A stretch of 64,000 bases of DNA from Rubrobacter_A sp965214435 (GCA_965214435.1 OZ243960.1:1674001-1738000); one strand, 5' to 3'; counted from the first letter of the stretch, positions 25,719 through 34,957 are shown. Numbers and translations are program-made. Notes: generated from the letters alone by a model not told the origin.

Positions 25719-26140
25719 GGCTCTCCGGGCTCCCCCGCAACCGGCGGGCCCGTGGGAGAGAGATCTACGCCGTCGAACCGGACGGTCCGTGAACTGTCCG
25801 CGGCTATTCCGTCTACCGTTTGCTCGTAGCGGCGGGTTCCGGGTTGAGCGGTGTTGCCGGACTCTACCGTAACCGTAAGCTCCACCCGACCGAGCTTCTC
25901 GTCACCCCGGTTTATAACGTCGATCTCCAGGCTTTGATCCCCTTCCGGTTTCAGGTCTTCAAGCTGGTTAGTGTTCAGCCCGAGACCTAGCCGCGGACCG
26001 GGCTCCGGTTCCTCCCGGGTGCGCGGGGTGAGACTCCGCTCTGAAGTCTGACGGCCGAGGTCGGCTAGCAGCAAGAAAGCGCCCGAGGTCACCGCAAAGG
26101 CTATTAGCGCCCCTAAAGACCAGAAAAGGAAGCCTCTCAC
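25628..26140 (-). CDS. Membrane-anchored extracellular protein, CARDB/FxLYD-like beta domain
   Basis: A 170-residue protein with a single N-terminal membrane helix (FWSLGALIAFAVTSGAFLLLA), a charged linker rich in Glu/Pro/Arg, and a beta-sandwich-like domain (LEIDVINRGDEKLGRVELTVTVESG) similar to domains that describe comparative transport or adhesion modules. It follows the beta-propeller lipoprotein by 2 nt and so belongs to the two-component operon. Function unknown; extracellular location inferred from the anchor. Confidence 0.7.
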   Translation of the reverse strand: MRGFLFWSLGALIAFAVTSGAFLLLADLGRQTSERSLTPRTREEPEPGPRLGLGLNTNQLEDLKPEGDQSLEIDVINRGDEKLGRVELTVTVESGNTAQPGTRRYEQTVDGIAADSSRTVRFDGVDLSPTGPPVAGEPGEPQYPQRIVEVRAAASGGLSTVKTAVLPLDT

Positions 26141-26142
26141 GC

Positions 26143-27417
26143 CTACTCTCCCGCCGGTGCAGGCGTTTCCGCCGGGACCTCGTAGAGGTTGTAGAACTCC
26201 TCTAACAAATTCTCCACCGGGGCGTCATACACCTCGGGGCCGGAGAGAATGCCGCGGGCTATGATCGCCACGGACTCACCGTCTGGGGACCAGGCCAGGT
26301 TCTCCGGTTCGGCTTTTATCTCCATGCTCTCGTTAACGGTGACGGCGTTCAACTCTTCCGCCTGGAGATCCAGCACGTAGAGGTTGGTCGACGAACTCGG
26401 GTTTCTCCTGCCGACTATCGCGAGCTGATCTCCCTCAGGCGAGACCCGCAGGCTCGACGCCACAAAGTCCTCCCCGACCCCCGTTACCGGCTCCGGGGCT
26501 GCCGAACCATCCGGTGGTATCCGGTACAGGGTGTAGAGTCCCGCCTTGTCTTCGCTACCGGACTCGCCTTTCTCCCCGGCCACGTAGTAGATGCCCTGGG
26601 AGGTCAACTGTGGCTCCCCTAGCACCTCGAACTTGTCACCGAGGCGGGCCACGGTCCGGACCTCGTCTTGAAAAAGATCGTAGACCTGTATCCTGAACCG
26701 CCCGGGAGCGGCTTTTTCCTGCGTTGCCACTACCGCCTGCCGTCCGTCCGGGGAAATGGACAAACCCGTTACCCGGCCTTCTACGAGGATCCCGTAAGGT
26801 TGGTAAGAGTCTCCCGTTACGAGGCCGAGTTCGGTCTGGTAGGGGGCGACCTCTGTGGCCGCAACGACCGACTCGTGTCCCGGCGTCGGGCTTATCGCCC
26901 GGGCTTCTCCAGATACCTCCTGGACTTCCAGAGCGTCTCCCGGAGTAGCACTGTAGACGGTCAGCGCTTTTTGGGCCGCCGTTTCGGGAGCCTCCGGTGG
27001 TCCCGGTGTAGTGACGGGCTGTGGAGGAGCCAGAATCGTCAGGCTTTCTCCCGAGACGTTCCACTCGACCCTTGTAGCCCCGAACTCCTCCGGTGTCTGG
27101 CGGGTGGAGGCCCGGCCGTAGAGCGGTTTGTCGACCGCGTAACCGTCCACGACGAACGCCAGCTCTTCTCCGGAGGGGTGCCAGCTCGGGGAGCTTTTAT
27201 CTCCGGGTCCGAAGCTCAAAGGCTGGACGCCGGGACCGAGGTTCGGGGCGTCGCTGTCACGCTCGGCCGGGGCCGCTGGTATTGAGCGCTTTTCAACGGA
27301 CAACCCACAGCCGACCGCGAGCAGCACGAGGGTGGCGAGCACCGCGGCGTGCGCGCTGACGCGTGCGCTGGCACGTGCGCTGACGCTGTGCCGGATGTCC
27401 CGGTCTCTACATCGCAT
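26143..27417 (-). CDS. TolB-like beta-propeller lipoprotein
   Basis: About 424 residues. A basic N-terminus, hydrophobic stretch and lipobox LAVGC mark a lipoprotein. WD40-like/TolB repeats follow, each carrying a hydrophobic WxPDG-type turn: PSWHPSGEELAFVVD, GLSISPDGRQAVVA, SLRVSPEGDQLAIVG and LAWSPDGESVAIIA. The start ATG 27417 lies inside the kinase gene's last codons (11-nt overlap). A short imperfect 12-bp repeat encodes SARASARVSA in the signal region (about 27352-27392). In LpqB-like systems such lipoproteins accompany MtrAB kinases; a similar sensor-accessory role is likely here. Confidence 0.82.
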   Translation of the reverse strand: MRCRDRDIRHSVSARASARVSAHAAVLATLVLLAVGCGLSVEKRSIPAAPAERDSDAPNLGPGVQPLSFGPGDKSSPSWHPSGEELAFVVDGYAVDKPLYGRASTRQTPEEFGATRVEWNVSGESLTILAPPQPVTTPGPPEAPETAAQKALTVYSATPGDALEVQEVSGEARAISPTPGHESVVAATEVAPYQTELGLVTGDSYQPYGILVEGRVTGLSISPDGRQAVVATQEKAAPGRFRIQVYDLFQDEVRTVARLGDKFEVLGEPQLTSQGIYYVAGEKGESGSEDKAGLYTLYRIPPDGSAAPEPVTGVGEDFVASSLRVSPEGDQLAIVGRRNPSSSTNLYVLDLQAEELNAVTVNESMEIKAEPENLAWSPDGESVAIIARGILSGPEVYDAPVENLLEEFYNLYEVPAETPAPAGE

Positions 27418-29302
27418 AGTTGGCGGAGCGGGGAAGCGGGGCTTTCGGTATGCGGATATCAAACTCCGAGCCCACGCCGAGCTCGCTCTTCACAGAGATC
27501 TCGCCTCCGTGGAGCTCGACTATCTCCCGGCTGATCGCCAGCCCGAGACCGCTGCCCCCGGTGGACCGCGAGCGGTCCTTGTTCACCCGGTAGAACCTCT
27601 CAAAAAGCTGCGGCAAATCTTCTTGCGGAATGCCCGAACCCGTATCCTTTACCCGCGCGTCTACAAAGCCGTCGTCTTCTTCCACGGAGATCTCCACGCG
27701 GGTGCCCGGGTCGGAGTACTTGATCGCGTTGTCCAGTAGGTTGAGGAATACCTGGTAGAGCTTCTGGGCATCGCAGACGCACGGGTGCTCTCCACTATCC
27801 TCGAAGCTTATAACAATGCCGAATCGCTCGGCCTTGGTCTCCACGCTGTCTATAGAGCTTTGAATGACTTCCGTGAGGTGTGCCGGGCCGACCTCCAGAG
27901 CGTACTGCCAGGAGTCCATCTGGGCCAGGGTAAGGAGCTCTTCGACCATCCCCCGGACCCGCTCCAGCTCTCCCTCCGCAAGCTCCAGCGCCCGGTGCTC
28001 GACCGCGCCCATCTTCTCCCGCGTCCGGCCTATGAGGTCCACCGCGCTCTGAATGGTGGTGAGCGGCGTGCGCAGCTCGTGGGAGACGTCCGACACGAAG
28101 GCCGTTTTGGACCTCTCCAGCGACCGGTGCTCGGTAATGTCCCGGACCGCGAGTATGATGCCCCCGGAGCCGGCTCCTTCGATGCTAGCCTCTCCGGCCA
28201 GACCGCTCTCTTTCTCGCCCCCCATCTGGGCCGCGTAAGCCCAGAGAGTTTTGTCGTCGTCTTCGATCTCCCGGACGGCGCTTCCGGTCCTTGCGGCCTC
28301 GCGCACGCACTGGAGGACGCCGTCTGGCACCCCGAGCGTCTCCAGCCGGTTGCCGAAGTTCGCCATGCGGACGCCGAGCATCCGGGCGGCGGCCGGGTTC
28401 GCCATCGTTACGCGGCCGTCCGTATCAGTCGCGACCACCGCCTCCGGAGAGGCCGCCAGTACCGCTTCGAGCCGGGATTTCTGCTCCTGGATCTCACCGA
28501 CGTAGTGCTCTATCTCCTCGGCCATGTAGTTAAACGCCTCGGACAACTGCCCGAGCTCGTCCCGCCGCTCGACCGGGACGGACCGGTAATCCCCAGACGC
28601 CACCCGGATGGCCGCATCCCGGGTATTGGACAACGGCCGGGTTATCTGGCGGGCCAGCACGAGGCTCGCCGCTCCCGCGAGGAGTATGCTCGCCCCGATG
28701 GCCCCAAGTATTCCCCACCGCAGGGAAGCCAGCGTCTGATCCAGGGTGTCCCGCGGGGTGTAGTAGACCATAAAGCCCTGCCCAACCCCATCCGTATCCG
28801 CCAGCGGCCAGATGGTCATGTACCGTGGCCCCTGTCCCGGAGTCTGCAGAAACAACCCGCCGGATGTCTTGCTAGCTTCTTCCAGAGTCGCTCTGTCGAG
28901 ACCCAACCGCCGATAAGTCTCCTCCGGAGAAGCCGGCTCGCCCTCGTTGCGGGCTACCAGCAGTTCGCCACCCGGCCCTACGTACAAGACCCCGAGCCCC
29001 GTCAGGTCTACCGAGCGGACCAACTCCTCGGCGTAGCTCTCGGGCGCCGGTATGGTGCGGTCTTCCGGGTTGCGCAGACCCGCGATAAATTCCGTGGCCC
29101 CGGCGTTTGCCATCCTGGAGCGCTCTTCCAGGGCTTCGGTCTCCGCCGTTACCAGCCGGGTACCGGCGAAGTAGTAGAGCACGAGTCCGATAGCCAGGCT
29201 CGTAATGGCCGAGATGCCGACGAGCGCCACGAAGATCCGGGTTTTAAAAGATAGGGCCGGAAACGGGCTACGCTTTAGACGTTTTATCGGTTTCTCTTCC
29301 AA
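27407..29302 (-). CDS. Membrane sensor histidine kinase (HAMP-PAS-HisKA-HATPase)
   Basis: A 631-residue WalK/PhoR-like kinase. Helix 1 is about residues 22-46, an extracellular Cache-like loop is about 47-190, and helix 2 is about 193-216. Then come HAMP (QITRPLSNTRDAAIRVASGDY), PAS (EAVVATDTDGRVTMANPAAARMLG, about 285-310), the H box VSDVSHELRTPLT (His about 408), and the N, G1 and G2 boxes LLDNAIKYS, VKDTGSGIP and GGSGLGLAI. It phosphorylates the upstream response regulator, sensing an envelope signal. TTG start; no strong ribosome binding site. Confidence 0.93.
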   Translation of the reverse strand: MEEKPIKRLKRSPFPALSFKTRIFVALVGISAITSLAIGLVLYYFAGTRLVTAETEALEERSRMANAGATEFIAGLRNPEDRTIPAPESYAEELVRSVDLTGLGVLYVGPGGELLVARNEGEPASPEETYRRLGLDRATLEEASKTSGGLFLQTPGQGPRYMTIWPLADTDGVGQGFMVYYTPRDTLDQTLASLRWGILGAIGASILLAGAASLVLARQITRPLSNTRDAAIRVASGDYRSVPVERRDELGQLSEAFNYMAEEIEHYVGEIQEQKSRLEAVLAASPEAVVATDTDGRVTMANPAAARMLGVRMANFGNRLETLGVPDGVLQCVREAARTGSAVREIEDDDKTLWAYAAQMGGEKESGLAGEASIEGAGSGGIILAVRDITEHRSLERSKTAFVSDVSHELRTPLTTIQSAVDLIGRTREKMGAVEHRALELAEGELERVRGMVEELLTLAQMDSWQYALEVGPAHLTEVIQSSIDSVETKAERFGIVISFEDSGEHPCVCDAQKLYQVFLNLLDNAIKYSDPGTRVEISVEEDDGFVDARVKDTGSGIPQEDLPQLFERFYRVNKDRSRSTGGSGLGLAISREIVELHGGEISVKSELGVGSEFDIRIPKAPLPRSANYAM

Positions 29303-29311
29303 CGTTGGCTC

Positions 29312-30016
29312 TCAGGCTTCCTCGCTGAGGTTCCGGTTCGCCCGGTAGCCGACGCTCGGCACGGTCTGGACTATTCGCGGCTTGGATGGGTCGCTTTCTA
29401 TCTTGCCCCGCAACCTTGAGATGTGTACGTCTATATAGCGGCTAGCCAGGTAGTGGGAGCCGGTCGAAACCGCGTCCGAGATCTGGGTCCGTGTAAAAGC
29501 CTGTCCAGGACGTCGGATAAGGAGTGCCAGAATCTTGAACTCCGTCGGCGTCAGGTCCAGGGGGTTCCCGTCCCGGGTCACCGTGTAAGCGTTGGGGTCG
29601 AGCTCCAGAGGACCGAGCCTGAGACCTCCCCGGCTCCCGCTCCCCTGCTGCCGCCCAAAGCGCCGGAGGATAGCCTTGATCCGGGCCAACAACTCCTTGG
29701 TATCGAACGGCTTGGTCAGGTAATCGTCGGCCCCGAGCTCCAGCCCGACCACCTTGTCCACCGACTGACTTTTGGCCGTTAACATCACGACCGGTACGTC
29801 GCTGGTCTCCCGTAGCTTCTTTAGTACCTCAAACCCGCTCATCTTCGGCAACATGATGTCGAGTACCACGAGATCCAGAGATTCCCGGTCGACAACCTTT
29901 AAAGCCTCCGTACCATCAGCGGCTGTAAGCACCTCGTAACCTTCCGAAGCGAGCACGATAGACATCACCTCAAGGAGCGCCGCGTCGTCATCGACCACCA
30001 AAACCGTTTCTTCCAC
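29312..30016 (-). CDS. OmpR/PhoB-family response regulator
   Basis: About 234 residues. The receiver domain starts VEETVLVVDDDAALLEV, with the phospho-acceptor Asp in LDLVVLDIMLPKMSG, a Thr/Lys pair in MLTAK and TKPFD, and a C-terminal winged helix (LTPTEFKILALLIRRPGQAFTR, then RYIDVHISRLRGKI). The frame continues upstream to GTG 30067 and ATG 30049. I favour GTG 30016 because receiver domains usually begin 3-6 residues before the VLVVDDD strand, but the spacing to GGAGGAG is long (12 nt), so the start is uncertain. First gene of a four-gene operon. Confidence 0.9.
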   Translation of the reverse strand: MEETVLVVDDDAALLEVMSIVLASEGYEVLTAADGTEALKVVDRESLDLVVLDIMLPKMSGFEVLKKLRETSDVPVVMLTAKSQSVDKVVGLELGADDYLTKPFDTKELLARIKAILRRFGRQQGSGSRGGLRLGPLELDPNAYTVTRDGNPLDLTPTEFKILALLIRRPGQAFTRTQISDAVSTGSHYLASRYIDVHISRLRGKIESDPSKPRIVQTVPSVGYRANRNLSEEA

Positions 30017-30172
30017 GTTCCTTGAAAACTCCTCCCGGCCGGTGCCCATCCGGACCACCACGCTCACCGTACAACTACCAGACTACTAATACTACTCCAG
30101 ACAACGCCTCGTAACCGCAATATCTCTCTGAAATATGGTTCCTCACCGGAGTGGTCTGTCCAGTTTCCAAAC

Positions 30173-30201
30173 TTGAAGGTGGCACGCTTAGATTTTATAC
30201 T
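30173..30201 (+). promoter_or_regulatory. Promoter of the dnaK operon, weak HspR-like half site
   Basis: TTGAAG (30173-30178), 17-nt spacer, TATACT (30196-30201), about 45 nt before the dnaK ATG. The sequence CTTGAAG-N7-GCTTAGA over the -35 resembles one good arm of the HAIR element (CTTGAGT-N7-ACTCAAG) bound by HspR, but the second arm matches at only 3 of 7 positions. HspR control is supported mainly by hspR being in the operon. Confidence 0.6.
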
Positions 30202-30244
30202 ACCGAGGACTAAGAAATTACGTGTCCTTTGAAGAGGAGACTTT

Positions 30245-32155
30245 ATGGGCAAGAGCATTGGCATAGACCTGGGAACCACGAACAGTTGCGTGGCGGTTTT
30301 GGAGGGCGGTGACCCGGTTGTCATAACCAACTCCGAGGGTGAGCGCACGACGCCGTCGGTTGTGGCGTTCGACCGCAAGAGCGGGGAGCGGCTAGTCGGG
30401 CAGATAGCCCGCCGGCAGGCGGTAACGAACCCGGAGCGCACCATCTACTCGATAAAGCGCTTTATGGGCCTGCGCTACGACAGCGTCCCCGAGGAAGTCC
30501 GGCGCGTCGGCTACGAGATCACGCGGGCCTCCGACGGTGACCTTAACGTTAAAGTAGAAGATAAGAACTATGCTCCGCCGGAGATCTCCGCAATGGTCCT
30601 GCAGAAGCTCAAGCGGGATGCGGAGGAGTACCTGGGCGAAGAGGTGACCGAGGCGGTCATCACGGTGCCGGCGTACTTCGAGGACGCCCAGCGCCAGGCG
30701 ACCAAGGACGCCGGTAGGATCGCGGGCCTCGACGTAAAGCGGATCGTTAACGAGCCGACGGCCGCGGCCCTGGCTTACGGCCTCGACAAGGAGAGCGACC
30801 AGACGATCCTGGTCTTCGACCTCGGCGGCGGTACGTTCGACGTCTCCATCCTGGAGCTCGGCGAGGGTGTTTTCGAGGTCAAGGCGACCAGTGGTAACAA
30901 CCACCTCGGCGGCGACGACTTCGACCAGAAGATCGTCGAGTGGCTCACGTCGGAGTTCAAGAAGGCCGAGGGTATAGACCTCTCGAAGGACAAGATGGCG
31001 ACCCAGCGGCTCGTCGAGGCAGCGGAGAAGGCAAAGCGCGAGCTTTCCTCGACGACCAGCACCTCGATAAACTTGCCGTTTATCACGGCGGACCAGAACG
31101 GCCCGAAGCACCTCGACCTGACGCTCTCGCGGTCGCAGTTCAACAAGCTGACGGCGGACCTCGTCGAGGGGACGGCCGGCCCGGTCCGGCAGGCTATGTC
31201 CGACGCGGGCCTCAAGGCCGGAGACGTCGACCAGGTAATACTGGTCGGGGGTTCGATCCGGATTCCCGCGGTCCAGGACAAGGTCAAGGAGATCACCGGC
31301 AAGGAGCCGCATCGGGGCATCAACCCGGACGAGGTCGTCGCCATCGGGGCCGCCATCCAGGCCGGCGTGCTCGCGGGTGAGGTAAAGGACGTACTACTCC
31401 TCGACGTGACTCCGCTCTCGCTCGGCATCGAGACCAAGGGCGGTGTCTTTACCAAGCTCATCGAGCGGAACACCACTATACCTACCCGTAAGGGTGAGAC
31501 TTTCACCACCGCCGACGACAATCAGAACTCGGTCGAGATCAAGGTGTACCAGGGCGAGCGGGAGATGGCGGCTTACAACAAGCTGATCGGCAACTTCCAG
31601 CTCGTCGGGCTGCCGCCGGCACCGCGGGGCATACCCCAGATCGAGGTCTCGTTCGACATCGACGCCAACGGCATCGTGAACGTCGGGGCCAAGGACCTCG
31701 GGACCGGCAAGGAGCAGCGGATCACGATCACCGCTTCCGGCGGTCTCTCGGACTCGGAAATCCATCAGATGATGCAGGACGCCGAGTCTCACGCCGAGGA
31801 AGATCAGCGCCGCCGCGAGGAGGCCGACGTCCGCAACAGCGCCGACAACCTGGTGTACACGGTCGAGCGTTCGCTCGGCGAGGTCAACGGCAAGGTCGAC
31901 GTCAATACTAAAAACGAGACCGAGCAGGCCCTCAAAGAAGCCAAGGAGGCCCTCGCTGGCAACGATATAGAGGAGATCCGGCAGAAGCAGGAGACGTTGC
32001 AGGCGGCTTCGTACAAGATGTCCGAGGTGCTGTACCAGCAGAACCAGCAGGAGGAAACCTCTGGCGGGTCTGGCGGCACCGCCACCTCCGAGGAAGACGT
32101 GGTCGAGGACGCCGAGATTATAGACGAGGACGAAGAAGAGCGGCGCCAGCAGTAG
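30245..32155 (+). CDS. dnaK: Chaperone DnaK (Hsp70)
   Basis: A 636-residue protein. The ATPase domain starts GIDLGTTNSCVAVLEGG and carries FDLGGGTFDVSILE and ILVGGSIRIPAVQ. The substrate domain begins about residue 385 (VTPLSLGIETKGG). It ends in an acidic tail. It binds unfolded segments in the cytoplasm with DnaJ and GrpE. A good GAGGAG precedes the ATG. A stable hairpin sits between this gene and grpE, which would allow dnaK to accumulate above its partners. Confidence 0.98.
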   Translation: MGKSIGIDLGTTNSCVAVLEGGDPVVITNSEGERTTPSVVAFDRKSGERLVGQIARRQAVTNPERTIYSIKRFMGLRYDSVPEEVRRVGYEITRASDGDLNVKVEDKNYAPPEISAMVLQKLKRDAEEYLGEEVTEAVITVPAYFEDAQRQATKDAGRIAGLDVKRIVNEPTAAALAYGLDKESDQTILVFDLGGGTFDVSILELGEGVFEVKATSGNNHLGGDDFDQKIVEWLTSEFKKAEGIDLSKDKMATQRLVEAAEKAKRELSSTTSTSINLPFITADQNGPKHLDLTLSRSQFNKLTADLVEGTAGPVRQAMSDAGLKAGDVDQVILVGGSIRIPAVQDKVKEITGKEPHRGINPDEVVAIGAAIQAGVLAGEVKDVLLLDVTPLSLGIETKGGVFTKLIERNTTIPTRKGETFTTADDNQNSVEIKVYQGEREMAAYNKLIGNFQLVGLPPAPRGIPQIEVSFDIDANGIVNVGAKDLGTGKEQRITITASGGLSDSEIHQMMQDAESHAEEDQRRREEADVRNSADNLVYTVERSLGEVNGKVDVNTKNETEQALKEAKEALAGNDIEEIRQKQETLQAASYKMSEVLYQQNQQEETSGGSGGTATSEEDVVEDAEIIDEDEEERRQQ

Positions 32156-32175
32156 TAGAGCGGGCGACCATCTTG

Positions 32176-32207
32176 CGGCCGGAGAAAGCGTCACTGCTCT
32201 CCGGCCG
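32176..32207 (+). terminator. Perfect 10-bp hairpin between dnaK and grpE
   Basis: CGGCCGGAGA (32176-32185) and TCTCCGGCCG (32198-32207) are exact inverted repeats with a 12-nt loop, 20 nt after the dnaK stop. No T tract follows, so it is more likely a partial attenuator or a 3' stabilising/processing hairpin than a full terminator. Confidence 0.7.
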
Positions 32208-32236
32208 TACCCCTCACGCGTGAAAATGGAGGACTA

Positions 32237-32905
32237 TTGACTAGCGAAGAGCAAAACCGCGAGGAGCGTCCCGAAGACTTTAACAAGGACGAAAACCTCC
32301 AGGGCGGTTCTCCCGCTGAAGATGTCATCGGCGGGCCTGCTGAAGCGGCCGGGACGGCGGAGACCGCTCCGGGTGAGGACCCGGGGGTCATACCCGGTTA
32401 CCCGGAGGAACCGGAAGACGCCGAGCTGCCGATAGACGAGGCTGCCGGAGCCGGTCAGGAGCTAGCGGCCATCACCGAAGAGCTGGAAGCCACCCGCCGG
32501 GAGCGGGACGAGTACCTGGACAGCATGCGACGGATAAAAGCCGAGTTCGATAACTCGCGCAAACGGCTGGAGCGGGAAAAGGTCCGGATACTAGAGACTG
32601 CCTCAGAGGCCCTGATAAAAGATCTTTTACCAGTTATGGACAACCTGGACCGGGCTCTAGAGTCGGAGGGTGATATCCGCAACGGTGTGCGCGCCACCCG
32701 GGATCAGCTCGTAGCCATTCTAGGGCAGCAGGGGCTTACCCCTGTAGTCTCCGACGGCCAGAACTTCGATCCCAACGTCCACGAAGCCGTAATGGGCCAG
32801 CCCTCTGAAGAACATGAGGAAGGCACCGTCATACAGACCTTTGAGCGGGGCTATGTGCTGAACGGTAAGTCCATACGCCCGGCTAAGGTCGTAGTTGCAC
32901 GATAG
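32237..32905 (+). CDS. grpE: Nucleotide exchange factor GrpE
   Basis: A 222-residue protein with an unusually long acidic N-terminal tail (about 75 residues). A coiled coil follows (TEELEATRRERDEYLDSMRR, about 78-115). The conserved C-terminal beta wing (GQNFDPNVHEAVM, then GTVIQTFERGYVLNGKSIRPAKV) completes it. It releases ADP from DnaK. TTG start with GGAGGA upstream. It lies between dnaK and dnaJ, with 9 bp to dnaJ. Confidence 0.95.
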   Translation: MTSEEQNREERPEDFNKDENLQGGSPAEDVIGGPAEAAGTAETAPGEDPGVIPGYPEEPEDAELPIDEAAGAGQELAAITEELEATRRERDEYLDSMRRIKAEFDNSRKRLEREKVRILETASEALIKDLLPVMDNLDRALESEGDIRNGVRATRDQLVAILGQQGLTPVVSDGQNFDPNVHEAVMGQPSEEHEEGTVIQTFERGYVLNGKSIRPAKVVVAR

Positions 32906-32914
32906 GTTTATGGT

Positions 32915-34021
32915 TTGGAGACTAAGGACTTCTACAAAGTTTTAGGACTATCCAGGGGGGCTTCGCAGGAGGAGATCCGGCGGGCCTACCGTAAGTTGGC
33001 GCGTAAACATCACCCGGACGCCAACCGGGAGGACCCGGAATCGGAGAACCGTTTCAAGGAAGTCCAGCAAGCTTACGAAGTCCTCTCTAACCCCGAGCGG
33101 CGGCGGGAGTACGACGAAGGACCCCGAGCGTTCTTCGGGGGCTCGGCCCCAAACGCTGGCTCCCGGCCTCCTGGTCAGGGACGTGCTGACTTCTCCGACC
33201 TTTTCGGGAACTTCGGGGATATATTCGGCTCTTCCGGAGGACGCGACCCGGTCTCCACAAAAGGTGAGGATGTAACGGCGAGTGTTAACCTGAAGTTCAA
33301 GGATGCTCTATACGGGGTGACTACTCGGGTCGGGGTACCGGTTGAAGAAGAGTGCGTGGACTGCCAGGGTACGGGCGCGGCGGCCGGCACGGCGCCGAGG
33401 ATCTGTCCGGAGTGCAGCGGCCGGGGCACTAAGAGCCGGGACCAGGGATTTTTCGCGCTGTCGGGGCCTTGTTCCCGGTGCGGAGGCCGCGGGACGATCG
33501 TCGAGCGACCGTGCGCGACGTGTGCGGGGAATGGCCGGGTGCGGCGTTCCCGGCAGGTGACGGTAAAGATACCGGCCGGGGCAAAAGAGGGTACCAGGGT
33601 CCGGGTGCCGGGACGGGGTAATACCGGAAAAATGGGTGGTCCGAAAGGTGACCTTTACGTGGTCACTCGGATACCGGAGCATCCGGTCTTCAAGCGGCGC
33701 GGGGACGACTTCACTGTAGAGGTGCCGGTGAGCATCGTCGAGGCGGCGCTCGGTGGAGAGATAGAAGTTCCTCGACCGGAAGGGGGGACCGTAAGGCTCC
33801 GGCTACCGGCCGGTATCCAGGACGGCCGGCAGCTCAAGGTCCGGGGAGCCGGGGCGCCGAAGATCCGGGGTGAAGATCGGGGTGACCTTTTAGTAAAGGT
33901 AAAGGTATTGATCCCGGAGAAGCTTAACCGGCGGGAAAAAGAGATCCTGGAGGCGCTGGCCGACGAGCGCAACGAAGATGTCCGGGAAGAGTTGCGTCGG
34001 AAGGTCCGGCAGGCTGAGTAG
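32915..34021 (+). CDS. dnaJ: Chaperone DnaJ (Hsp40)
   Basis: A 368-residue type I DnaJ. The J domain carries the HPD triad (KHHPDANRE, about residues 30-38). A short Gly/Phe/Pro region follows. Four zinc-binding repeats come next (CVDCQGTG, CPECSGRG, CSRCGGRG, CATCAGNG; about 147-205), then the two beta-sandwich substrate domains. It stimulates DnaK ATP hydrolysis. TTG start at 32915; no clear Shine-Dalgarno. Its stop abuts the possible GTG of hspR. Confidence 0.96.
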   Translation: METKDFYKVLGLSRGASQEEIRRAYRKLARKHHPDANREDPESENRFKEVQQAYEVLSNPERRREYDEGPRAFFGGSAPNAGSRPPGQGRADFSDLFGNFGDIFGSSGGRDPVSTKGEDVTASVNLKFKDALYGVTTRVGVPVEEECVDCQGTGAAAGTAPRICPECSGRGTKSRDQGFFALSGPCSRCGGRGTIVERPCATCAGNGRVRRSRQVTVKIPAGAKEGTRVRVPGRGNTGKMGGPKGDLYVVTRIPEHPVFKRRGDDFTVEVPVSIVEAALGGEIEVPRPEGGTVRLRLPAGIQDGRQLKVRGAGAPKIRGEDRGDLLVKVKVLIPEKLNRREKEILEALADERNEDVREELRRKVRQAE

Positions 34022-34048
34022 GTGGAAGGGCTGATAGGGGAAACCGTT

Positions 34049-34447
34049 ATGGGCGCTAACGTTCGCAGAAGACCGGTTTACATGATCGGCATAGCCGCCG
34101 AGCTTATCGGAGTGCACCCGCAGACGCTGCGGATGTACGAGCAGAAGGGGCTTCTCTGCCCGCGCAAGAGCATAAAGAATACCCGGTTGTATTCTCAGGA
34201 AGATGTGGAGCGGGGCCGGTACATCCAGAAGCTTACCCAGGAGACGGGTATGAACCTGGCCGGGGTAAAAAAACTTTTCGACATGGAACGGAAGATAGAG
34301 CGGCTGCAGGCTGAGAACCGAGGCTTGCGCAAAGAGTTAGAGCATCTGGCTCAGGAGCACCGCCGGGTTCTCGAAGACGTACATCGCAGTTACAAGCGGG
34401 AGCTCGTGATCTTGCCTCGGGGCGAGCTTTCTAGAAGGAGACCTTGA
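34049..34447 (+). CDS. hspR: Heat-shock repressor HspR (MerR family)
   Basis: A 132-residue protein with a MerR-type winged helix-turn-helix (MIGIAAELIGVHPQTLRMYE, then RLYSQEDVERGRYIQKL) and a C-terminal coiled coil. The GVHPQTLRxYExxGL pattern is characteristic of HspR, which with DnaK as co-repressor controls dnaK operons of actinobacteria. ATG 34049 follows AGGGGA. A GTG directly after the dnaJ stop (34022) would add nine residues and is possible. Its stop overlaps the next start (TGATG). Confidence 0.93.
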   Translation: MGANVRRRPVYMIGIAAELIGVHPQTLRMYEQKGLLCPRKSIKNTRLYSQEDVERGRYIQKLTQETGMNLAGVKKLFDMERKIERLQAENRGLRKELEHLAQEHRRVLEDVHRSYKRELVILPRGELSRRRP

Positions 34448-34929
34448 TGGCCGATACTATGCACTGCTACCGGCACTCGGACCGGGAGACCCGCGTTTCC
34501 TGCGCGACGTGCGGCCGGCCCATATGCACCGAGTGCATGCGGCAGACAGAGGTCGGGATAAAATGCCCGGAAGACGCCCAGCTCCCCCGGAGCGCCCGCG
34601 GCGGCGTGATGAAGTCCCGGCAGGTAGCGAAAACTCTCCTCGTCGGGGCCGGGGTCGCGCTCGCCGGTATCCCGGCCGCTTTCATAATTTTGTCCATAGG
34701 TTTCGGTAGCCTGATACTCGCCGGGTTCGGTGGTTACGGGGCGGGGCTTTTGATCCACCGGGCTGGAGGACGCAACGGCGGGCCGATAGCCATGAGCGTC
34801 GCGGGCGCCGCCATGGTGATCGCCTTCGCCCCCTGGCTCGCGGCTCCCATACTGAGCGGCAATTTCAACCTCTTCGGGATCCTGCCGGCGCTCGTGGCTA
34901 TCGGGTTTGCGGTGTACAACACCCGTTGA
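34447..34929 (+). CDS. B-box-like zinc-finger membrane protein
   Basis: A 160-residue protein. Residues 7-40 hold Cys/His pairs (HCYRHSDRETRVSCATCGRP and ICTEC, then CPED) of the B-box-type finger often fused to membrane helices in actinobacteria. Four hydrophobic segments follow (about 60-80, 82-100, 112-130, 138-156). Placed between hspR and clpC with start/stop overlap, it may be co-expressed under heat stress; that link is positional only. Function unknown. Confidence 0.75.
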   Translation: MADTMHCYRHSDRETRVSCATCGRPICTECMRQTEVGIKCPEDAQLPRSARGGVMKSRQVAKTLLVGAGVALAGIPAAFIILSIGFGSLILAGFGGYGAGLLIHRAGGRNGGPIAMSVAGAAMVIAFAPWLAAPILSGNFNLFGILPALVAIGFAVYNTR

Positions 34930-34957
34930 GCCGTAAATCCTGGAAAAGGAGCCGGGT

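Noticed and set aside
27785..29254. Long antisense open frame (489 codons) on the plus strand across the histidine-kinase gene
   Set aside because: The minus strand encodes intact HAMP, PAS, HisKA and HATPase motifs. The plus-strand frame has no recognisable motif and arises from GC-rich codon bias.
30165..30200. Complete HAIR operator (HspR site) at the dnaK promoter
   Set aside because: Only the left arm fits well; the right arm matches at 3 of 7 positions. I report it as a weak half site only.
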